Below, in pieces: positions 1 to 4,766 of a stretch of 8,678 bases of DNA. Made by a program: the position numbers and the translations under genes. Under the pieces are notes generated by a model. The model did no database searches. It saw only the letters and a program-made list of their open reading frames with translations, and was not told the DNA's origin. Source of the stretch: Bacteroidota bacterium (GTDB lineage: Bacteria; Bacteroidota; Rhodothermia; Rhodothermales; UBA10348); assembly GCA_024640835.1 (NCBI GenBank), contig JAHEEH010000054.1:1-8678 (forward strand). The letters are read 5' to 3'. How positions within the stretch are numbered: position 1 is the first letter of the stretch; each line of letters begins with the position of its first letter.

Positions 1-1
1 G

Positions 2-169
2 GTCTATGTCCTGGGCACCGCGGCAGCAGGAGCCTGGTTCCTATGGCCCACGGCGACCTTCGTGCGCGACATGAGCAACCAGGGCGCCAGGCGCCTGCTT
101 CGGGCGACCATCGTCTACATCCCGAGCCTGGTGGCCTTCATCGTGATGGACCGCATCGCGGGACTATGA
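2..169 (+). CDS. ctaB: Heme O synthase (protoheme IX farnesyltransferase), C-terminal end only
   Basis: This is the last 55 codons of a gene that begins left of the window; the first full codon is at base 2 and the TGA stop is at 167-169. What is visible is a hydrophobic segment (VYVLGTAAAGAWFLW), a short charged loop with ARRLLR, and a final membrane helix (TIVYIPSLVAFIVMD). A loop with Ala-Arg-Arg, a Tyr-hydrophobic helix and a terminal Met-Asp fits the end of CtaB/CyoE, a UbiA-family integral membrane enzyme that farnesylates heme b to heme O for heme-copper oxidases. The catalytic Asp-rich motifs lie outside the window, so the call rests on the C-terminal pattern and on the ABC pair that follows. 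Another UbiA-type prenyltransferase or an unrelated membrane protein is possible. The stop overlaps the next start as ATGA. Confidence 0.6.
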   Translation, partial: VYVLGTAAAGAWFLWPTATFVRDMSNQGARRLLRATIVYIPSLVAFIVMDRIAGL

Positions 170-1110
170 CCGGACCCCCGATGACCGCCGTCGAGACCCA
201 CCTGCTCGGACACCGGTTTGGCCAGCGGGCGGCCCTGCAGGACATCTCGGTCTCCTGGCCGTCGGACCGGGTAGTCGGCGTGCTCGGTCCCAACGGCAGC
301 GGCAAGTCGACCCTGTTCCGGATCCTCTCGACCGCGCTCGTTCCGGGATCCGGTTCGGCCCGCGTCGCAGGTTTCGACGTCCGATCCGATCCGGCAAGGG
401 TTCGCGCGGCGCTCGGGACCGTATTCCAGTCTCCGGCCCTCGATCCCGAGCTTACCGTAACGGAAAACCTGGACGTCTTCGCCGCCCTGCACGGTGTAGG
501 CCGCCGTGCGGCCTCCGGGGCCATCCGGGCGCTCCTCGAAGCCCTCGAAATCGACGACCGAGCGCACGAGCGGGTCGATCGGCTCTCCGGCGGTCTCCGG
601 CGGCGTGTGGATCTCGCGCGAAGCCTGGTCCATGGACCGAGCCTTCTGCTTCTGGACGAACCGACGGGCGGCCTCGATCCAACGGCCCGGTCGACCTTCT
701 GGGCGGCTCTTGACCGACTGCGCTCGGAGCGCTCGCTGACCCTGCTGGTCTCGACGCACGACTTCGAGGAGGCCGCCCGGTGCGATCACCTGGTGATCCT
801 GGACCGGGGCCGCGTCGCCATCGAGGGGTCGCCGTCCGACCTGGTGGCCGCACTCGGCGCCGAAGCCCTCTGGGTGGACTGCGACCACCCGGAGGCACTG
901 CGGCAGGCCGTACCCTCCGACGACATCGTCGAAGTCGCGGGGCGACGACTCCGGATTACCGGACCGGCCCTGACCGAGACCCTGCTCCGCCTTCGTGCCG
1001 CCCCCGAGGTGGGGACTCGATCCATGGAGCTCCGTCCGCCCGACCTGTCCGATGTGTACGAGTCCTCGACCGGCCACCGGTGGTCCGCGTCCGGGGAGGG
1101 TGAGGCGTGA
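166..1110 (+). CDS. ABC-2 type transporter ATP-binding protein (DrrA/NatA/CcmA-like)
   Basis: This 314-residue ATPase powers the permease encoded next. Visible motifs, in order: Walker A GPNGSGKST (41-49), Q-loop Gln88 (VFQSP), signature LSGGL (140-144, with Leu where Gln is usual), Walker B LLLLDEP (160-166), D-loop GGLD (168-171) and switch His198 (STHD). A roughly 100-residue tail ends in PPDLSDVYESSTGHR, the pattern that closes DrrA/NatA-type subunits of ABC-2 exporters. The start at 166 is chosen because its ATG overlaps the stop of the preceding gene (ATGA); a second ATG at 181 would drop five residues. The open frame extends upstream to 43, but that part is antisense-quality sequence inside ctaB. 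The substrate cannot be read from the sequence. Neighbourhood suggests heme or cytochrome oxidase biogenesis, while homology alone would also fit lipid or drug export. All catalytic residues are intact. Confidence 0.93.
   Translation: MTGPPMTAVETHLLGHRFGQRAALQDISVSWPSDRVVGVLGPNGSGKSTLFRILSTALVPGSGSARVAGFDVRSDPARVRAALGTVFQSPALDPELTVTENLDVFAALHGVGRRAASGAIRALLEALEIDDRAHERVDRLSGGLRRRVDLARSLVHGPSLLLLDEPTGGLDPTARSTFWAALDRLRSERSLTLLVSTHDFEEAARCDHLVILDRGRVAIEGSPSDLVAALGAEALWVDCDHPEALRQAVPSDDIVEVAGRRLRITGPALTETLLRLRAAPEVGTRSMELRPPDLSDVYESSTGHRWSASGEGEA
1093..1105 (+). promoter_or_regulatory. Strong Shine-Dalgarno for the ABC permease
   Basis: A purine-rich run, GGGGAGGGTGAGG, lies inside the last codons of the ATPase gene. 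Its GGAGG core (1095-1099) sits 7 bases before GTG 1107 and 10 bases before ATG 1110. It is the only clear Shine-Dalgarno sequence before a start in this window and supports coupled translation of the two transporter subunits. Confidence 0.6.
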
Positions 1111-1868
1111 TGCTGCGACCGGTCATCGCCCTCTGGCGGCGCGAGCTGCTGAAATTCGTTCGAGACCGCGCGAGAATCGTGGGAGCGCTCGGGCAGCCCG
1201 TGGGCTTCTGGCTCGTGTTGGGCCTGGGGTTCACCGAGACGTTCAGCATGCCGTCGTCGACCGGCGTGAACCACAACTACCTCGTCTTCCTGTATCCGGG
1301 CATCCTCCTCCTCACGGTCCTGTTCACGGCCATTTTCTCGACCATCTCGATCATCGAAGAGCGGCGCTCAGGATTCCTGCAGGCAGCGGTCGTGGCGCCC
1401 GTAAACCGCGCCCTGCTCCTTGCGGGCACCCTGTCGGGAGGCGTGACGCTGGCCCTCGTGGAAACGCTGATCTTCCTGGCGGCCCTTCCGCTTCTTCCCC
1501 TGAGCCCGGGATGGCGGGGCGTACTGCTCGGATTCACCATCCTCGCCCTGGCGGCGACGGCCTTCACGTCGATGGGGGTCGCGTTCGCCTGGCGGATGTC
1601 GTCGACGCGGGGATTTCACGGCGTGATGAACGTGCTCATGCTTCCGATGTGGCTCCTGTCCGGGGCGGTCTTTCCCGTCGAGGGTGCGCATCCGGCTCTC
1701 GCGGTCGTCATGCGGCTCAACCCGGTGACCTACGTCATGAACGCAGTCCGGGGAGCCCTCGTGCACGGAGCCGTGGCCTGGCCCGACCTCGGAATCACCG
1801 TGGTATTCGCGGCCCTCCTGGTCTGGGCAGGTCTCCGCATGATTCGGAACGCGCCCGCCCCGGCCTAG
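1107..1868 (+). CDS. ABC-2 type transporter permease
   Basis: This 253-residue integral membrane protein is the partner of the preceding ATPase. It has a short cytoplasmic N-terminus with an amphipathic basic stretch (ALWRRELLKFVRDR), then about six hydrophobic segments: roughly 24-44, 57-80, 100-128, 134-158, 170-190 and 223-245. The stretch WLLSGAVFPVEG followed by LNPVTYVMNAVRG (about 183-216) is the conserved C-terminal pattern of the ABC-2 membrane family (NodJ/DrrB-like). The start is ambiguous: GTG 1107 gives a 4-base GTGA overlap with the ATPase stop and ideal Shine-Dalgarno spacing, while ATG 1110 gives a TGATG overlap and a protein one residue shorter. One ATPase plus one six-helix permease of this size predicts a dimer-of-each exporter. 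No substrate-specific feature is recognisable. Confidence 0.92.
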   Translation: MMLRPVIALWRRELLKFVRDRARIVGALGQPVGFWLVLGLGFTETFSMPSSTGVNHNYLVFLYPGILLLTVLFTAIFSTISIIEERRSGFLQAAVVAPVNRALLLAGTLSGGVTLALVETLIFLAALPLLPLSPGWRGVLLGFTILALAATAFTSMGVAFAWRMSSTRGFHGVMNVLMLPMWLLSGAVFPVEGAHPALAVVMRLNPVTYVMNAVRGALVHGAVAWPDLGITVVFAALLVWAGLRMIRNAPAPA

Positions 1869-1879
1869 TGACACTGTCC

Positions 1880-2950
1880 ATGTCGAGTTCTCCGCAGGAT
1901 CTGGCCGCGCTTTCCCGTGCAGACCTGGAAGCGTTCGCCCAGTCGCACGGCGAACCGGCCTTTCGGGGCCGGCAGCTCTTCCGGTGGATCTTCGGCCGCC
2001 TGGAGTCGGATTTCGAGCGGATGACCGATCTCCCGGCGGCGTTTCGCGAGCGCCTGCCCGGCCTGGCACGGATTGGCGTTCCGCGCGAGACCCAGCGCCA
2101 GACGGCCTCCGACGGCACGGTCAAGTTCCTTTTCGGGCTCGGGTCGGGTCGCCACGTCGAGTCCGTTCTCATCCCGGATTTCGATGCCACGGGCGCCGCC
2201 GGTCGTGTCACCGTCTGCGTATCCAGCCAGGTCGGTTGCGCCATGGGCTGCACGTTCTGTGCCACGGGACAGATGGGGTTTCGCCAGAACCTCACTGCCG
2301 GAGAGATCTACTTCCAGGTCGCCTTTCTGAACCGGGAGTCCTCGACGCTCTTCGGCCGGCCCGTGACCAACGTGGTGTACATGGGGATGGGAGAGCCGCT
2401 CCAGAACTACGATGCCGTGCTGCAGAGCGTGCAACTGCTGATGCACGAGGAGGCGCTGGGGATGGCCGCCAGGCGCATCACGGTATCGACCGTGGGCCTG
2501 GCCGCGCGCATTCGACGGCTTGCCGATGACGGCTTCGCGGGAAACCTTGCCGTCTCCCTGCATGCACCCGACCAGGGGAAACGGTCGTCCATCATGCCGG
2601 TGAACCGGGGTACCCGCACCGACCTCGATGCATTGCGCGATGCGATTCGCCACTACACCCGAACGACCGGCCGGATCGTCACCTACGAATACTGCATGTT
2701 CAAGGGCTTCAACGATTCCGACGAGGACGCCCTCCGCCTGGCCGGCGTCGCCGGATGGGCGCCGAGCAAGGTGAACCTGATCATGTACAATCCGGTCCCC
2801 GGCCTTGGCTTCGAGCGATCGGACGAGCAGCGCCTCAACGCGTTCATCGGCGTGCTCGTGGATCGCGAAGTGCGGGTCACGGTGCGCAGAAGCCGGGGCC
2901 AGGACATCGACGCGGCCTGCGGTCAACTGGCTACCCGGGAATCCGGCTGA
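1880..2950 (+). CDS. rlmN: Dual-specificity 23S rRNA (A2503-C2) / tRNA (A37-C2) methyltransferase RlmN
   Basis: A radical-SAM enzyme of 356 residues, normal for the family, that methylates C2 of A2503 in 23S rRNA and of A37 in a subset of tRNAs. The iron-sulfur cluster motif CxxxCxxC is at Cys120, Cys124 and Cys127 (GCAMGCTFC). Cys113, seven residues before it, and Cys347 in DIDAACGQL match the two mechanistic cysteines of E. coli RlmN (Cys118 and Cys355). MGMGEPLQNY (168-177) is the SAM-binding GGEP-type element, and SLHAP and MPVN are conserved family blocks. I chose ATG 1880. A GTG at 1868 overlaps the permease stop (TAGTG) and would add four residues, so it cannot be excluded; neither start has a Shine-Dalgarno. 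The open frame running back to 995 is a shadow inside the ABC genes. The enzyme is probably co-transcribed with the transporter. Confidence 0.96.
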   Translation: MSSSPQDLAALSRADLEAFAQSHGEPAFRGRQLFRWIFGRLESDFERMTDLPAAFRERLPGLARIGVPRETQRQTASDGTVKFLFGLGSGRHVESVLIPDFDATGAAGRVTVCVSSQVGCAMGCTFCATGQMGFRQNLTAGEIYFQVAFLNRESSTLFGRPVTNVVYMGMGEPLQNYDAVLQSVQLLMHEEALGMAARRITVSTVGLAARIRRLADDGFAGNLAVSLHAPDQGKRSSIMPVNRGTRTDLDALRDAIRHYTRTTGRIVTYEYCMFKGFNDSDEDALRLAGVAGWAPSKVNLIMYNPVPGLGFERSDEQRLNAFIGVLVDREVRVTVRRSRGQDIDAACGQLATRESG

Positions 2951-2987
2951 ATCGTGCCGCAGCGCACCATTTCGACCGGTGACGACC

Positions 2988-2993
2988 TATATT
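2988..2993 (+). promoter_or_regulatory. Putative -10 element before the small membrane protein
   Basis: TATATT, continuing as TATATTGTCGC, lies 36 bases before the GTG at 3024 in an otherwise GC-rich gap after rlmN. It resembles the TAGATTGCCGA placed 30 bases before the GH3 fusion gene. No good -35 hexamer is seen 16-18 bases upstream (CACCAT at 17-base spacing). The call rests on AT-rich composition, position and the match between the two sites. Confidence 0.4.
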
Positions 2994-3023
2994 GTCGCAT
3001 CCGTCACCCCTTCGTTTCGACCC

Positions 3024-3227
3024 GTGTCCGAATCTCGATCCATCCGCCCAGGCCTGATGCAGTGGCTCACCGGTTTCCTGGGTGCCGCGCTCGTGGTGGC
3101 CGTCGTCCCGCAGGTCGTGCGGTTCCTCTTCCGGCGGGTCATCGGGAAGTTCCTGATCGAGACCGTGGCGTTCGCCGCCATCGGAGTCCTGCTGGAGCGC
3201 GGCATGTCCCGCATCGACCGGCACTGA
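3024..3227 (+). CDS. Small hypothetical membrane protein, two predicted helices
   Basis: This is a 67-residue protein if it starts at GTG 3024, or 56 residues from ATG 3057. I do not recognise the family. From Met12 (ATG 3057) it reads as one hydrophobic helix (WLTGFLGAALVVAVVPQVV), a basic turn (RFLFRRVIGK), a second helix (FLIETVAFAAIGVLL) and a charged tail ending RIDRH. That is a helical hairpin with positive charges in the loop, so the loop is probably cytoplasmic. Support for a real gene comes from an own promoter-like site at 2988, a membrane-protein-like composition unlike a random frame, and its fit in the gap between rlmN and the convergent MFS gene. GTG 3024 places the start about 36 bases after the -10, similar to the GH3 gene. 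ATG 3057 begins right at the hydrophobic part and is a reasonable alternative. No function can be assigned. Confidence 0.6.
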   Translation: MSESRSIRPGLMQWLTGFLGAALVVAVVPQVVRFLFRRVIGKFLIETVAFAAIGVLLERGMSRIDRH

Positions 3228-3229
3228 GG

Positions 3230-3243
3230 GCTCCGGGCGGAGC
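3230..3243. terminator. Possible weak bidirectional hairpin between convergent genes
   Basis: The short gap between the stop of the small membrane protein and the stop of the MFS gene contains GCTCC-GGGC-GGAGC, a 5-base-pair GC stem with a 4-base loop. Being symmetrical, it would form on transcripts from both sides. There is no T-run on either side, so intrinsic termination would be weak. It may be a chance palindrome in GC-rich sequence. Confidence 0.25.
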
Positions 3244-3251
3244 GTGCGTCG

Positions 3252-4625
3252 TCAGGCGGACGATTCTTCCCTCTCTGCCCGCCGCCCCTTGAGGCCGAAG
3301 GCCACCAGGAACACGACCGCGGCCACGCCCGCGATCGCCAGGAAGGCGCTGGCGTACCCTTCCCGTCCCGACAGCGTCGATGCCGCCATGGCGCCGATGG
3401 ACGCCCCGCCGACCAGCTGACCCACGCTGATGAACAGCGTGATGAGGCCCTGCGATACGGTCCGCTCCTGGATTCGGGCCTCGTGCAGCAGGATGTAGCT
3501 CAGCGCCGGACCCAGGATGCCCGCGAGCCCCGCCCCGATGAGCACCGACCCGGCATAGAAGACGGCAACCCGGTCGCCCGCCGTCGCAACCGCCGTGAGC
3601 CCTATCGCCAGAAGGGCCTGGCACGCCACGATCACGGCACGCGATCCGACCCGGTACAATACCCGCCCGGCAACGAACGAGGTCAACGCGATGGCGGACA
3701 TCAGCGGCAGCAGCATGAAGGAGGCCGTCGACACCGGCACGTGAAACGTCGCCACGAGGAACTCGGGCAGGAAGATGAACACGGATTCGCTCAGGCCGGC
3801 ACCCGCGGCAAGCAACGAGGCCAGGACCACCTGCCGACTCCCGAAGAGCCCCGGGCGCACGACGGGGTCCGGGGCGATCCTTTCCCGGTACACGAATGCC
3901 GGAAGCGCGAGAATGGCGATGGCGAGAGGGAACCAGACGAACGGGTTCGACAGGCTCGCGGCCCACGCGGCCGTGTCGATCTGGTTCACGCCATACGCCA
4001 GGCAGACCAGGCTCAGGCCGAGCAGTGCAAGTCCGGGCCAATCGAGCGGTGCAACCGACGACCGACGATCATCCGGCAACTGGCGCGAGGCCAGCAGGAG
4101 CACGCCGGCCGCAAGAGGCAGATACGCCACGTAGATCAGTCGCCAGGACACCAGCAGCAGGACGCCAGCAAGCGCCGGGCCGACGATGAACGCGACACCG
4201 AATACGGCGCCGAGGACCCCAAGCGCCCGACCGCGCCGGGCCGCCTCGTACCGGTCTCCGACCACTGCGGCGGCCACGGGGAAGATGCCCGAGGCAGCGG
4301 CTCCCTGGAAGGCCCGACCGACCAGGAGTGTCGCGAAATCGGGAGCGGCGGAAACCACCAGCGCTCCGGCCGCGAAGAGCCCCACGTCGATGACGTAGAT
4401 CCGTCGTCGCCCGAACACGTCCGCAAGCTTGGACATGAGCGGCACGCCCAGCAGGTTGAAGAACACGAACGTGTTGAACGCCCACGACACCGCGCGTTCG
4501 TCGATCCCGAATTCGGCCCTGATGGCCGGGATTGCAGGTCCGAGCACCGCGATATCGAGCGCGGCCATCAGGACCCCCAGGAAGAGGGTGAGGAGCAGAT
4601 AACCGCCGCGATCGCTTCTCGACAT
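3252..4625 (-). CDS. MFS exporter, DHA2-type with 14 predicted membrane helices
   Basis: This 457-residue major facilitator protein probably exports drugs or metabolites in exchange for protons. Helix 1 carries LDIAVLGPAIPAI with Asp24, typical of drug:H+ antiporters. Motif A is SKLADVFGRRRIY (65-77), RAFQGAA (104-110) matches motif B, and GVAFIVGPALAGVL (143-156) is the antiporter motif C in helix 5. After helix 6, LDWPGLALLGLSLVCLAYG (about 194-212) and the next helix are the extra central pair that defines the 14-helix DHA2 (EmrB/QacA) group; it then continues to about residue 445. The start is ATG 4625. An in-frame GTG at 4643 would add six residues and sits at a plausible distance from a TAGAAC site. 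The frame continues far upstream antisense to the GH3 gene, but that is not coding. No MFP (EmrA) partner or TetR/MarR regulator lies beside it, so the substrate is unknown. The gene is divergent from the GH3 fusion. Confidence 0.93.
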   Translation of the reverse strand: MSRSDRGGYLLLTLFLGVLMAALDIAVLGPAIPAIRAEFGIDERAVSWAFNTFVFFNLLGVPLMSKLADVFGRRRIYVIDVGLFAAGALVVSAAPDFATLLVGRAFQGAAASGIFPVAAAVVGDRYEAARRGRALGVLGAVFGVAFIVGPALAGVLLLVSWRLIYVAYLPLAAGVLLLASRQLPDDRRSSVAPLDWPGLALLGLSLVCLAYGVNQIDTAAWAASLSNPFVWFPLAIAILALPAFVYRERIAPDPVVRPGLFGSRQVVLASLLAAGAGLSESVFIFLPEFLVATFHVPVSTASFMLLPLMSAIALTSFVAGRVLYRVGSRAVIVACQALLAIGLTAVATAGDRVAVFYAGSVLIGAGLAGILGPALSYILLHEARIQERTVSQGLITLFISVGQLVGGASIGAMAASTLSGREGYASAFLAIAGVAAVVFLVAFGLKGRRAEREESSA

Positions 4626-4666
4626 TCCGGGAAGGGGTGGCACCGTGAGGGAATCCAGAGCGGTGT

Positions 4667-4672
4667 GTTCTA
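4667..4672 (-). promoter_or_regulatory. Possible -10 element for the MFS gene
   Basis: Read on the minus strand, TAGAAC lies 47 bases before ATG 4625 and 29 bases before the alternative GTG 4643. It resembles the TAGATT on the opposite strand at 4737 but differs in its last two bases. No convincing -35 is visible at the expected spacing. If the site is real, the GTG start would have the same spacing as the GH3 gene has to its own site. Confidence 0.25.
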
Positions 4673-4736
4673 CCCTCGTGCCGTCCCGCGGTTGCGATCG
4701 TCGCGCACGCGCCTTTCTGCGGCCGCGCCGCTCCCG

Positions 4737-4742
4737 TAGATT
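4737..4742 (+). promoter_or_regulatory. Putative -10 element for the GH3-serine hydrolase gene
   Basis: TAGATT, in the context CGTAGATTGCCGACC, lies 30 bases before the ATG at 4767, implying an untranslated leader of roughly 17 bases. It closely matches the site at 2988 in sequence and in placement before a start codon. The hexamer 17 bases upstream (TTTCTG) is a poor -35. No Shine-Dalgarno follows it. Confidence 0.4.
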
Positions 4743-4766
4743 GCCGACCCGGATCACCACAGGCCC

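Noticed and set aside
43..165. N-terminal extension of the ABC ATPase frame to an ATG at 43.
   Set aside because: The extension overlaps the ctaB tail and is not ABC-like. The ATGA overlap at 166 gives a normal ABC start.
995..1879. Plus-strand open frame extending rlmN upstream through the ABC genes to 995.
   Set aside because: It overlaps two well-supported transporter genes in another frame and its translation is low-complexity Arg/Pro/Gly-rich. RlmN of normal length starts at 1880 or 1868.
1865..2926. Minus-strand open frame of 353 codons opposite rlmN.
   Set aside because: It mirrors rlmN almost exactly and has no recognisable domain, so it is a codon-bias shadow.
3483..4739. Plus-strand open frame of 418 codons opposite the MFS gene.
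   Set aside because: It is highly charged low-complexity sequence antisense to a clear membrane transporter, and lacks any family pattern.
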